Source: Clostridium_AT radicumherbarum (GTDB taxonomy: Bacteria; Bacillota; Clostridia; Clostridiales; Clostridiaceae). Taken from it: 64,000 nt of DNA. Numbering within the stretch: position 1 is the stretch's first letter; each line of letters opens with the position of its first letter. Of this stretch, positions 1-7,954 are shown piece by piece. The notes under the pieces are model-generated. The model was not told the DNA's origin. It worked only from the letters and a program-made list of their open reading frames with translations, and made no database searches. Position numbers and translations under genes: made by a program. The stretch covers positions 62,001-126,000 of the forward strand of contig NZ_JBJHZY010000001.1 in the NCBI RefSeq assembly GCF_045310525.1. Direction: 5' to 3'.

Positions 1-81
1 AAAAATGGTTCTACTGTAGATACAATGGTTGGTTTTAGACCAAAGCCTGCTGTTAAGGATTTAATTGAAAAGCATATTTAA
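1..81 (+). CDS. trxA: thioredoxin, C-terminal end only
   Basis: The first 26 codons in frame 1 end at a TAA and read as the last strand and helix of a thioredoxin: a VDTMVGFRPK stretch followed by an amphipathic helix ending EKHI. The active-site WCGPC part lies outside the window. Thioredoxin is a small cytoplasmic disulfide reductase. It lies directly upstream of a thioredoxin-reductase-like gene on the same strand, which strongly supports the reading and suggests one reductase/thioredoxin operon. The fragment is too short to exclude a diverged thioredoxin-fold protein. Confidence 0.75.
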   Translation, partial: KNGSTVDTMVGFRPKPAVKDLIEKHI

Positions 82-116
82 GATAAGCTGCTTTAAGGCT
101 GATAGGGGTGAAGGGT

Positions 117-974
117 GTGTCACAAAGGTATGATATAGCAATTGTGGGCAGTGGACCGGCTGGTTTATCTGCTGCAGTAAATGCTAGAATTAGAAATAAA
201 AATATTATTGTTTTTGGAAGCAAGGATTTAAGTGCAAAGCTTACAATTGCTCCAAAAATTAATAACTATTTAGGGCTTCCTGATGTAAGCGGCAGGGAAT
301 TAAAACATGAATTTGAAAAGCACATTAAAGCTATGAACATCCATATAACTTATGAAAGAATCAATTCTATTTATGCTATGGGAGACTATTTTGCTTTAAT
401 GGTTAATGAAAAACTTTACGAAGCAAAAACAGTAATACTGGCAACTGGAGTTGAATACACAAAGGCCTTAAAGGGAGAAGAAAAATTTTTGGGCAAGGGT
501 GTAGGCTACTGCGCTACCTGTGATGCACCACTATATAAGGGTAAAATAGTAACTATCATAGGCTATAATAAGGATGCTGAAGAAGATGCAAACTATGTTA
601 GTGAACTTGCTGCAAAAACCTACTATGTCCCAATGCATAGGAATGTAGGTAATTTAAAGGAAAGCATTGAAATTGTAGCTGATAGACCTGTTGAAATAGC
701 AGGAGATGATTTTGCTCACAGCTTGATTCTTAAAAATAAGGTTATAAAAACAGATGGTATCTTTATTTTAAAGGACAGTGTTCCGCCTGGGCAATTGGTT
801 CCAGGTCTTACTATAGAAGAAGGTCATATAAAAGTAAATAGAAGCATGTTAACAAACATTGAAGGACTATATGCAGCTGGTGATTGTATTGGGAAACCCT
901 ATCAATATATAAAGGCTGCAGGCGAGGGACAGGTTGCGGCACTTAATGCTGTTTCATATCTTGATAGTAAATAA
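117..974 (+). CDS. thioredoxin reductase-like flavoprotein, probably ferredoxin-dependent (FFTR type)
   Basis: This is a flavoprotein of about 285 residues with the thioredoxin reductase fold: N-terminal FAD-binding GSGPAG near residue 11, redox-active CATC near residue 132, and a C-terminal FAD motif GLYAAGD. It would reduce the thioredoxin encoded just upstream. The NADPH half is degenerate. The usual GGGxSA-EEA motif is replaced by GYNKDAEEDA, and the HRR..R motif that grips the NADPH phosphate is missing. Known clostridial enzymes of this type (ferredoxin-dependent flavin thioredoxin reductases) take electrons from ferredoxin instead, so that is the likely donor; this is inference from motif loss. 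A GTG at 108 extends the frame, but GTG at 117 lies six bases after AGGGGTG (104-110) and is preferred. Confidence 0.85.
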   Translation: MSQRYDIAIVGSGPAGLSAAVNARIRNKNIIVFGSKDLSAKLTIAPKINNYLGLPDVSGRELKHEFEKHIKAMNIHITYERINSIYAMGDYFALMVNEKLYEAKTVILATGVEYTKALKGEEKFLGKGVGYCATCDAPLYKGKIVTIIGYNKDAEEDANYVSELAAKTYYVPMHRNVGNLKESIEIVADRPVEIAGDDFAHSLILKNKVIKTDGIFILKDSVPPGQLVPGLTIEEGHIKVNRSMLTNIEGLYAAGDCIGKPYQYIKAAGEGQVAALNAVSYLDSK

Positions 975-983
975 ATTTCACAT

Positions 984-1020
984 AAAAGAACTCCTCAAAA
1001 TTATTTTGAGGAGTTCTTTT
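984..1020. terminator. bidirectional Rho-independent terminator
   Basis: A perfect inverted repeat (AAAAGAACTCCTCAAAA and its complement around TT) carries a T run on both strands. It lies between the converging reductase gene and the SleB-like gene and can serve both. Confidence 0.85.
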
Positions 1021-1042
1021 ATGCCTATTTAATTTTAAAAAA

Positions 1043-1567
1043 TTATTGATTAACTACAAAAAAAACATGGTTTCCTATAGGTTTTACATTAGTTTTTTCT
1101 ATGTTCTTCATCCAATAAGAAGTTGCAATTTTAGGATTATAGAAGAAAACTGCTTTATCTGTAGGATCTTTACCGTTTAAAGCCTCTAATACTGCATCAT
1201 AACTTGCCTTATCTGGGATAACATCTATTTGACCATTTACTAAACAAGAAAAGGCATTTTTTTGTTTTATTACACCTTCTATAGACTTTGGAAAGCCTGG
1301 GCTTTGTACTCTGTTTAGTATCACGGAGGCAACAGCAACCTTTCCTTCATAGGGCTCAGATCTGCTTTCTGCAAAAACTATTTGAGCCATTAAATAAACG
1401 TCACTTTCTGTTACATAAATAGAATTATGATTATAGTTTAAAACTTGTATTGCGTCTATTTGCTCCTTGTATAAGTCACATTCTAATTCACTTGCTGCTT
1501 TTACATTAGACAAAGGTATAAATAAAAAGAAACATAAAAATAAAAATACTAAAGTGTATTTTTTCAT
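1043..1567 (-). CDS. SleB/CwlJ-family cell wall hydrolase (Hydrolase_2), secreted
   Basis: About 174 residues: a signal peptide (MKKYTLVFLFLCFFLFIPLS, cut near VKAAS) followed by a Hydrolase_2 domain. The domain shows the family hallmarks: YLMAQIVFAESR with the catalytic-type glutamate, VASVILNRV, the F-S-C-x-N region, and a late FYNP with H near the end. Family members (SleB, CwlJ and relatives) cleave peptidoglycan in spore cortex or vegetative wall; which one applies here cannot be told from sequence. The ATG at 1567 has AAGGAGG eight bases upstream. The frame runs further upstream, but that part is riboswitch RNA, so the longer start is rejected. Expression is probably controlled by the c-di-AMP riboswitch directly upstream. 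Confidence 0.85.
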   Translation of the reverse strand: MKKYTLVFLFLCFFLFIPLSNVKAASELECDLYKEQIDAIQVLNYNHNSIYVTESDVYLMAQIVFAESRSEPYEGKVAVASVILNRVQSPGFPKSIEGVIKQKNAFSCLVNGQIDVIPDKASYDAVLEALNGKDPTDKAVFFYNPKIATSYWMKNIEKTNVKPIGNHVFFVVNQ

Positions 1568-1579
1568 TACAATCCTCCT

Positions 1580-1670
1580 TTTGCCTACGGGGTTAGCTGA
1601 CGGGTTCGGTAAAGGCATAACCTACGTAATTACGATTCACCCCAAAAAAGTGGTTTCCCCGTGTTTTAAA
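1580..1670 (-). promoter_or_regulatory. c-di-AMP riboswitch (ydaO-yuaA leader)
   Basis: Read on the minus strand, the leader carries the conserved blocks of the ydaO motif in order: ACGGGGAAACCAC, then TTTTTTGGGGTGAATC, a GTAGG core, a CCTTTACCGAACCCG stretch, GTCAGCTAACCCCGTAGGC, and then the ribosome binding site. ACGGGG near the 5' end pairs with CCCCGT near the 3' end to close the outer helix. This class binds cyclic di-AMP and usually turns off wall-hydrolase and potassium/osmolyte genes when ligand is high. The aptamer ends just before the AAGGAGG of the hydrolase gene. No long U-tract hairpin is obvious, so control at translation initiation or by premature termination cannot be separated by eye. 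Confidence 0.9.
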
Positions 1671-1741
1671 ATAAAAATAAAACTTAGGCTAATGATATTA
1701 TTCCTCAATTTTAAAAAAAAATACAATATTTAAATAAAAAA

Positions 1742-1767
1742 ATGACATACCATAAAAGGTATGCCAA
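1742..1767 (-). terminator. Rho-independent terminator of the unknown membrane protein gene
   Basis: On the minus strand an eight-base-pair stem (GGCATACC/GGTATGTC, one wobble) is followed by ATTTTTTTAT. It lies 14 bases past the stop codon at 1779. Confidence 0.75.
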
Positions 1768-1778
1768 TATTGGTAATT

Positions 1779-2783
1779 TTAAGACTGTAATAAATTTTTA
1801 AAATCAGTGAATGCTTTTAAAAAATCACTATAATCTTTTATTACATTATTATATTTAGAAGTTGATGAAGCATATAATTCAGTAATCTTACTGCTGGTTA
1901 AATTAGACCCAGAGAGTTTTTCATTATTTATAGAGTATATAAGGCTTTCCATATAGCTGTTGTAATCTTCTATACTTGTATTAAATGCCTTGTAGCAGGT
2001 TATGGCCTTAGAAGGCACGGTTATATTTGAGAATTCCTGAGAAAGTTTGTCCAAGTTTGCTTTGTTTTTATTAATATCAGAAACAACTGCATCAAAGTTT
2101 GAATTATTAGCCCTTGCAGCTATTATTTTATCTGAAAAATCAATTTTAATAGGAAGAAACTTTGCTATTATACCTTCCATACTGTTAACAAAGTCTAAAT
2201 TTTGTTTTTGAATTATTTCATTATCTTTTTTTAGCCTTACTAATTCATTAACGTAGCTAGAGGTATTGTCCACTAGAGTATTTTGCTTATTATTAATTAA
2301 AGGCTTTATGGCTTTAAGCTTTATAAGAGAGTAGTATTTATTACAATCATCTCTATATTTAATTAAATCGGCTCCTGCCTTGTCTAAGTCATTTCCGTTA
2401 GGGTTATTTAAAATTAAGTTAATCTGCTTGAAAATAAGTATGTTTTTATCTATACCATTAAGCAGGTTATCATTATCAGCTTTATATTTCTGAGTTGGAA
2501 TTATCCCTTGAAGATTATCTTTAATTTTCGATAAATTATCTATTTTTGCAGGTAGGTCTTTTCTAATTTTATCAGGATCAATAGTTTGTCCAACAATAAA
2601 TGCTTGCGTACTTGAGTTTATTTGATTTATCTGGTCTACGTAAGACTTAACAGCTTTTTCGTAAGTATTTAAAGATTTTCCTATTGAAAGATAATATGTG
2701 CCATAAAACACCATTGATATTATTAATGCAAAGGCTAAAACTGACAAAGTAAGTATTAAAGTTTTGTTTTTCTTTCGCTTCAA
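1779..2783 (-). CDS. membrane-anchored extracytoplasmic helical protein, function unknown
   Basis: 334 residues. A basic N-terminus is followed by one hydrophobic segment (about residues 9-30) and no lipobox cysteine, so an N-terminally anchored outward-facing protein is likely. The rest is rich in K, N, D, I and L and looks almost entirely helical, with heptad-like spacing of L and I; it could form a helical bundle or coiled coil. No catalytic motif or recognised family was seen. ATG at 2783 follows AGAGGAGGT with good spacing. It is transcribed away from cdaA and has its own terminator, so it is monocistronic. Its place between a c-di-AMP-controlled hydrolase and the c-di-AMP cyclase hints at an envelope role, but nothing in the sequence proves this. 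Confidence 0.7.
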   Translation of the reverse strand: MKRKKNKTLILTLSVLAFALIISMVFYGTYYLSIGKSLNTYEKAVKSYVDQINQINSSTQAFIVGQTIDPDKIRKDLPAKIDNLSKIKDNLQGIIPTQKYKADNDNLLNGIDKNILIFKQINLILNNPNGNDLDKAGADLIKYRDDCNKYYSLIKLKAIKPLINNKQNTLVDNTSSYVNELVRLKKDNEIIQKQNLDFVNSMEGIIAKFLPIKIDFSDKIIAARANNSNFDAVVSDINKNKANLDKLSQEFSNITVPSKAITCYKAFNTSIEDYNSYMESLIYSINNEKLSGSNLTSSKITELYASSTSKYNNVIKDYSDFLKAFTDFKNLLQS

Positions 2784-2984
2784 TTTTGTGACCTCCTCTA
2801 TGTTCCTTTAGTAATGGCTTATAAATTATTTATACTATATTATTCTAGTATTTATATTAAAATTCCTGCTATGTTTAATTTTATTATAAATATATTTAAT
2901 TTTATGATTCTGTGTATACTATAACAGCGTTTATTAGTGTATAATTGTATATATATATTGAAAAGAACAGGAGGGCGAAATCAC

Positions 2985-3830
2985 TTGACAGAATTTTTTA
3001 AGATTATTTTTAATAGTATAAAGACTATAAGTCCATTTAATATTTTGGATATTATAGTGGTTTCCTATATATTTTATAAAGCTTATATGCTAATTAAAGA
3101 GACAAGAGCCGTCCAGCTACTAAAAGGAATTTTGCTAATTTTACTTTTACTGCCAATTAGTTCTTTTCTACAGCTAAATATGCTTAACTGGATTTTAAGC
3201 AAAACTATAACTATAGGCGTACTTTCTATGATAATAATTTTTCAGCCTGAAATTAGAAGAGGTTTAGAGCACCTAGGAAGAAGTGCCTTTAATGATAGAC
3301 ATATATTAGAAGATGAAGAAATTATGGAAAAGGTAGTTAGCGAAGTAGTTGATGCTGTTGAGAATTTATCTAAATCTAAGACAGGGGCGCTTATTATAAT
3401 AGAGAATCGAACAGGACTTGGTGATGTTATAGCAACTGGGACTAAACTTGATGCCATAGTTTCCTCGGCACTTTTAGAGAACATATTTGTTGTAAATACA
3501 CCACTCCATGATGGAGCTACAATAATACGAAATGATAAGATTATTGCCTCTGGTTGTTTTCTTCCATTAACTAATAATGATGAAATTAGTAAAGCTCTTG
3601 GAACAAGACATAGAGCTGGGCTAGGAATATCGGAGAATTCTGATGCACTAACCATTATTGTATCTGAGGAAACTGGAAATATATCTCTTGCAGTAAATGG
3701 TAAATTAACAAGAAATTATACAAAGGATAGACTAAAAGATATTCTTGTAAGAATATTAAAAAGCAGACAGAAAAAGAAATTAACCTTGAGAGAGAGGGTG
3801 AGGTTATGGAGCAAAAAAATACTTGGTTAA
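2985..3830 (+). CDS. cdaA: diadenylate cyclase CdaA (membrane-bound c-di-AMP synthase)
   Basis: 281 residues, normal for CdaA. Two or three hydrophobic segments in the first 85 residues anchor the protein, followed by a DAC domain. Both catalytic motifs are intact: HDGAT near residue 175 and RHRAG near residue 208. The enzyme joins two ATP into cyclic di-AMP at the inner face of the membrane. The frame is open back to 2937, but TTG at 2985 follows AGGAGGG by nine bases and starts at the family's usual place, so it is preferred. The gene overlaps the cdaR gene by 25 bases, indicating coupled translation. The product is the likely ligand source for the riboswitch 1.3 kb upstream on the other strand. 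Confidence 0.95.
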   Translation: MTEFFKIIFNSIKTISPFNILDIIVVSYIFYKAYMLIKETRAVQLLKGILLILLLLPISSFLQLNMLNWILSKTITIGVLSMIIIFQPEIRRGLEHLGRSAFNDRHILEDEEIMEKVVSEVVDAVENLSKSKTGALIIIENRTGLGDVIATGTKLDAIVSSALLENIFVVNTPLHDGATIIRNDKIIASGCFLPLTNNDEISKALGTRHRAGLGISENSDALTIIVSEETGNISLAVNGKLTRNYTKDRLKDILVRILKSRQKKKLTLRERVRLWSKKILG

Positions 3831-5035
3831 TTAAAATATGCTGCATCATAGCAGCTTTTGCCCTTTGGCTTTACGTCACTAATGTAGAAAATAATAATAA
3901 CTCTCAACCAATTTCTGTACCTGTAACTTTAGTAGGGCAAGAAAACGTAACCTCACAAAAGCTTAAAATACTTCCACCTTCTCAGCCCTATACTGTAACT
4001 CTGCACGTGAGAGGTTCTCTATCCGATATAGCAATAGGCAAGGAACAATTTAAGGTAGTAGCAGATTTAAGTGAATTCCAGTTTTCAAAGGGTACAAAAA
4101 ATATACCTGTAAGGATTGAAAGACAGCCGGCTAACGTGTCTGTTTTAAATAGTGAAGGTCTATATGTATCTGTGAGCTTTGATACCTTAGTGGAGAAAAC
4201 TTTACCTATAAAGTTAAATATTAATGGGAAGGTTAAGGATGGTTATTATGCCCCGCAAAACTACTATATTAATCCTACTGAAGTAGTGGTAAGCGGTGCT
4301 GCAAAGTTTGTGGACCAAGTTAATAGCGTAGAAGCAACAGTTGATTTAAAGTCTGCTGAAAAGGACATAGGTTTTAAGCTTCCACTTAAAGCTTTAGACT
4401 CCTCCGGGAAGGAAGTCAAAAATGTGGATATCAACCCTTCCAATGTTGATGTTTCTATAGCTGTAAAAAAGATTAAAACTGTTAACATCAACGTTAAAAC
4501 TAAGGGTAATGTAAGTGGTGATTTAGCATTAAAATCTCTGCAGCTAGTACCGGATAAGATAGATATTGCTGGTGGAGATAATATTAATGATATTACTTCT
4601 CTTGACACTGAACCAATTGACTTAAGTACACTTACTCCAAATAAAACAGTAGTACTTAAGATTATTGTTCCGGATGGTGTGATTTTAACAAATAGTGATG
4701 GTACTGTAAAGGTAAAAGCCATTATGGATAAAATCATACAAAAGAATTTTTCCTTAGATATAGGAGTTAAAAATCTTAATGACTCTTATACTGCAGCTTT
4801 AAATAATCAAAGTGTTTCCTTAATTATCTCAGGACCTGAAAGTAAGGTAAATGCCCTTACTAATGCAGATTTTAATTGTTATATTGATTTAAATTCAATA
4901 GTAACTGAAGGGGAACATACTGTGCCTGTTAGTCTAACAATTCCTGATGGAGTTACAAAGATATCACAAAATCCACAAAGTATAATTGCAAGTATAAAGA
5001 AAAAGGCTTCACAAACTACAACTGGAGGACAATAA
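3806..5035 (+). CDS. cdaR: YbbR-domain protein CdaR, regulator of CdaA
   Basis: 409 residues: one N-terminal transmembrane helix (about residues 8-25, IKICCIIAAFALWLYV) and then consecutive YbbR repeats outside the membrane, visible as recurring beta-rich stretches (VEKTLPIKLNINGKV, KTVNINVKTKGNV, IQKNFSLDIGVKNL). CdaR binds CdaA and modulates its activity in other Firmicutes. The start lies inside the cdaA reading frame with GAGAGGGTGAGG upstream. The usual third member of this operon, glmM, is not adjacent; it is found about 9.4 kb further downstream on the same strand. Confidence 0.93.
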   Translation: MEQKNTWLIKICCIIAAFALWLYVTNVENNNNSQPISVPVTLVGQENVTSQKLKILPPSQPYTVTLHVRGSLSDIAIGKEQFKVVADLSEFQFSKGTKNIPVRIERQPANVSVLNSEGLYVSVSFDTLVEKTLPIKLNINGKVKDGYYAPQNYYINPTEVVVSGAAKFVDQVNSVEATVDLKSAEKDIGFKLPLKALDSSGKEVKNVDINPSNVDVSIAVKKIKTVNINVKTKGNVSGDLALKSLQLVPDKIDIAGGDNINDITSLDTEPIDLSTLTPNKTVVLKIIVPDGVILTNSDGTVKVKAIMDKIIQKNFSLDIGVKNLNDSYTAALNNQSVSLIISGPESKVNALTNADFNCYIDLNSIVTEGEHTVPVSLTIPDGVTKISQNPQSIIASIKKKASQTTTGGQ

Positions 5036-5038
5036 TAG

Positions 5039-6640
5039 ATGCCCATAAGAGTAAACAATATAATACTTGATATAGAGGAAGACAAAAATATATTAGAAGA
5101 CAAAGTTTTGAAAAAGCTGAGACTCACAAAGTCTCAGCTTAAATCAATTAAGGTCTTAAGAGAGAGTATTGATGCAAGAAAAAAGGATGCTATAAAATTT
5201 AATTACACTTTAGAGATTACCACAGAAAATGAGAAAGCACTTCTTGCAAAACTTAAAGATAAGGATTTAAAGCTTGAGGCTATAAAATATACAGATGAAG
5301 TGATCTTTGGCTTAAGGAAAATGAGAAATAGGCCTATTGTAGTTGGTATGGGGCCGGCAGGTATGTTTGCCGGCCTTTTATTGGCTAGAAAGGGATATAA
5401 GCCAATTATTATAGAAAGAGGACAAAAGGTAGAAGAAAGAACTATAAGCGTAAATAACTTTTGGAGTACCGGTAAGCTTAATAAAGAATCCAATGTTCAA
5501 TTTGGAGAAGGGGGAGCTGGTACCTTTTCAGATGGGAAATTAACAACAAGAATAAAGGACAATCGATGTGATTATGTACTTGAAGCCTTTGTTAAAGCTG
5601 GGGCGCCCGAGGAAATACTGTACTTTAGCAAGCCCCATGTTGGAACAGATATTTTAAAGACTGTAGTAAGAAATATTAGGGAAGAGATTATAGAGCTAGG
5701 TGGAGAAGTAAGATTTAACAATAAACTAGAGGATATAGTCGTTAAAAACGGCTGTATTTGCGAAGCTATAGTTAATGGTGAAAGAATTCCCTGTGAAAAC
5801 TTAGTCCTGGCCATAGGGCATAGCTCAAGAGATACCTATGAGATGCTGCATAAGAATAACTTAAGGCTAACACCTAAACCATTTGCTATTGGAGTTAGAA
5901 TTGAGCATCTTCAAAGCCTAATTGATGAAGCTCAATATGGGAAGTTTGCACAGCATGAGAGATTAAAGGCTGCAGATTATAGGCTTAGCTATTCCTCTAA
6001 TAGGTTAAATAGATCAATTTACAGCTTCTGTATGTGTCCTGGAGGAGAAGTGGTAGCAGCAGCTTCTGAGGAAAATAGACTGGTTACTAATGGTATGAGT
6101 TTTTATAAAAGAGATAAGGCTAATGCAAATTCTGCATTGGTAGTAAATGTAACACCTGAGGATTTTGGATTAGAAAGTCCTCTAAGTGGTATGGAGTTTC
6201 AAAGGCACTATGAAGAATTGGCTTATAAATTAGGTGGAGGAAATTATACAGCTCCTATTCAATTAGTAGGTGACTTTTTAAAGGATAGAGGCAGCAGTAA
6301 AATAGGAAAAGTTATTCCTAGTTATAAACCAGGTTATGAGTTCAAGGAATTAAAGAACTGCCTTCCTGGATTTGTAACTGATGCCTTAAAAGAGGGCCTA
6401 ATTAATTTTGATAGAAAAATTAAAGGTTATGCTGCAGAGGATGCAGTTATGACTGGTATAGAAACAAGAACCTCTGCACCTGTTAGAATAGAAAGGAATG
6501 AAAACTTGCAGATTAATAAAGCTTTAGGTCTTTATCCAGCTGGGGAAGGAGCAGGTTATGCAGGTGGAATCATCTCTGCTGCAGTAGATGGATTAAGAAT
6601 TGCAGAAGCAATTATGAAGGAATGGGCACCTATAGAATAA
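5039..6640 (+). CDS. FAD-dependent dehydrogenase-like protein (COG2509 type)
   Basis: 533 residues. An N-terminal region of about 95 residues precedes a dinucleotide-binding motif (VVGMGPAGMFAGLLLARKGY with the acidic IIIERG strand end). The later motifs include GEGGAGTFSDGKL and a C-terminal GEGAGYAGGI FAD contact. This matches the large family of uncharacterised FAD-dependent dehydrogenases found in many Firmicutes. Substrate and partner are unknown. The start is three bases after the cdaR stop, with GGAGG inside the end of cdaR, so it is cotranscribed with cdaA-cdaR. It is not part of the known CdaA/CdaR complex. Confidence 0.85.
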   Translation: MPIRVNNIILDIEEDKNILEDKVLKKLRLTKSQLKSIKVLRESIDARKKDAIKFNYTLEITTENEKALLAKLKDKDLKLEAIKYTDEVIFGLRKMRNRPIVVGMGPAGMFAGLLLARKGYKPIIIERGQKVEERTISVNNFWSTGKLNKESNVQFGEGGAGTFSDGKLTTRIKDNRCDYVLEAFVKAGAPEEILYFSKPHVGTDILKTVVRNIREEIIELGGEVRFNNKLEDIVVKNGCICEAIVNGERIPCENLVLAIGHSSRDTYEMLHKNNLRLTPKPFAIGVRIEHLQSLIDEAQYGKFAQHERLKAADYRLSYSSNRLNRSIYSFCMCPGGEVVAAASEENRLVTNGMSFYKRDKANANSALVVNVTPEDFGLESPLSGMEFQRHYEELAYKLGGGNYTAPIQLVGDFLKDRGSSKIGKVIPSYKPGYEFKELKNCLPGFVTDALKEGLINFDRKIKGYAAEDAVMTGIETRTSAPVRIERNENLQINKALGLYPAGEGAGYAGGIISAAVDGLRIAEAIMKEWAPIE

Positions 6641-6742
6641 TTTTATGAAGGCTTGAATTTCATTTATAATCTGATAAAATGGAATTGTGGGGAAAATATT
6701 TATTTTCTGAAAATAACAAAATTTTCATTGGGGGAAAATTTT

Positions 6743-7843
6743 ATGAATGAAAAGGGGCTTATTCTCGTTATCAATCCAGGGTCTACTTCCACAAAAATAG
6801 CCGTATATTCAAAAAATACTAATCTATTAAATGCAAACTTAATTCATCCTCTAGAGGAAATTAAAAAGTTTGATAAAATTTATGACCAAAAGCAGATGAG
6901 GATAAATATTATATTAGATTGGTTAAAGGAAAATGAAATAGCTATTACAGATTTATGTGCAGTGGTAGGCAGAGGAGGACTTTTAAAATCTATGCCTGGG
7001 GGAACCTACAATGTTACAGAGGAAATGTTAAAGGATTTAAAGATGGGCATACAAGGAGAACATGCCTCTAACTTAGGAGGTATAATTGGCTATGAGATAG
7101 CTAATATGGCAAAGGTTCCAGCCTTTATAGTGGATCCGGTAGCAGTAGATGAATTTGAAGAGGTTGCTAGAATTTCTGGACACCCTTGTTTACCTAGAAG
7201 ATCCCTTGTTCATGCTCTTAATATAAAAGCAGTAACAAGAAGGGTGTGTAATAAATTAGGGAAAAGCTTTGATAACAGTTCTTTCGTAGTTGTTCATTTA
7301 GGCGGTGGAATATCAATAGCACCAATAAAAAACGGCAGAATAATCGATGTGAATAATGCAAATGAAGATGGTCCTTTTTCACCTGAAAGAGCTGGAGGCT
7401 TACCAGTAGGTGAAGTAGCCAAATTAGCCTTTAGCGGTAAATACACTTACAAGGAACTGAAAAAGAAAATAGTAAGTGAAGCTGGTTTTATAGCTTATTT
7501 GGGAACAAATGATGGTAGAGAAGTAAATAGAAGAATAGATGAGGGAGATAAGAAGGCAGAACTTATTCTAAAAGCTCTTGCCTATCAAATTTCAAAGGAA
7601 ATAGGTGCCTATGCAACAGCTCTATATGGGAAAATAGATGCAGTGATTATTACCGGAGGACTGGCTAACAATAAAAGATTAATGGACTTAATAGAAGAAA
7701 TGGTAAGCTTTATAGCACCTGTAGAATACGTTCCTGGAGAGGATGAAATGACAGCTCTTTATGAAGGAGCCTTAAGAGTTTTAATGGGTGAGGAAAAAGC
7801 TAAAATATACGAAGATGAAGTTTATATAGATAGACAGCTTTAA
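6743..7843 (+). CDS. buk: butyrate kinase (first copy)
   Basis: 366 residues of the acetate/butyrate kinase fold (ASKHA). VINPGSTSTKIAVY starts the first phosphate-binding loop, GRGGLL and GGTYNV follow, and HLGGGISIAP and ITGGLANNKRL are the later nucleotide-binding loops. It interconverts butyryl phosphate plus ADP with butyrate plus ATP, the ATP-yielding last step of butyrate fermentation. The frame is open from 6653, but the ATG at 6743 sits after a GGGGG ribosome binding site and begins exactly where the family does. A 111-base gap separates it from ptb. A branched-chain acid kinase role is also possible given the 2-oxoacid oxidoreductase downstream. Confidence 0.93.
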   Translation: MNEKGLILVINPGSTSTKIAVYSKNTNLLNANLIHPLEEIKKFDKIYDQKQMRINIILDWLKENEIAITDLCAVVGRGGLLKSMPGGTYNVTEEMLKDLKMGIQGEHASNLGGIIGYEIANMAKVPAFIVDPVAVDEFEEVARISGHPCLPRRSLVHALNIKAVTRRVCNKLGKSFDNSSFVVVHLGGGISIAPIKNGRIIDVNNANEDGPFSPERAGGLPVGEVAKLAFSGKYTYKELKKKIVSEAGFIAYLGTNDGREVNRRIDEGDKKAELILKALAYQISKEIGAYATALYGKIDAVIITGGLANNKRLMDLIEEMVSFIAPVEYVPGEDEMTALYEGALRVLMGEEKAKIYEDEVYIDRQL

Positions 7844-7954
7844 CTTTAATTATCAGAATATTAAAAAACGAGGGAAAATTATCTACTTTCAAACTTGAAT
7901 AAATTAATATATTTATATTTTTATAATTTTATTTAAAGATAGGGGGAAGAGCAA

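Noticed and set aside
1467..1733. 88-codon plus-strand frame across the sleB-like start
   Set aside because: It spans the c-di-AMP riboswitch and the antisense of the signal peptide; no ribosome binding site.
3242..3655. 137-codon open frame opposite cdaA
   Set aside because: Antisense shadow of the DAC domain; no ribosome binding site and the sequence is explained by conserved CdaA codons.
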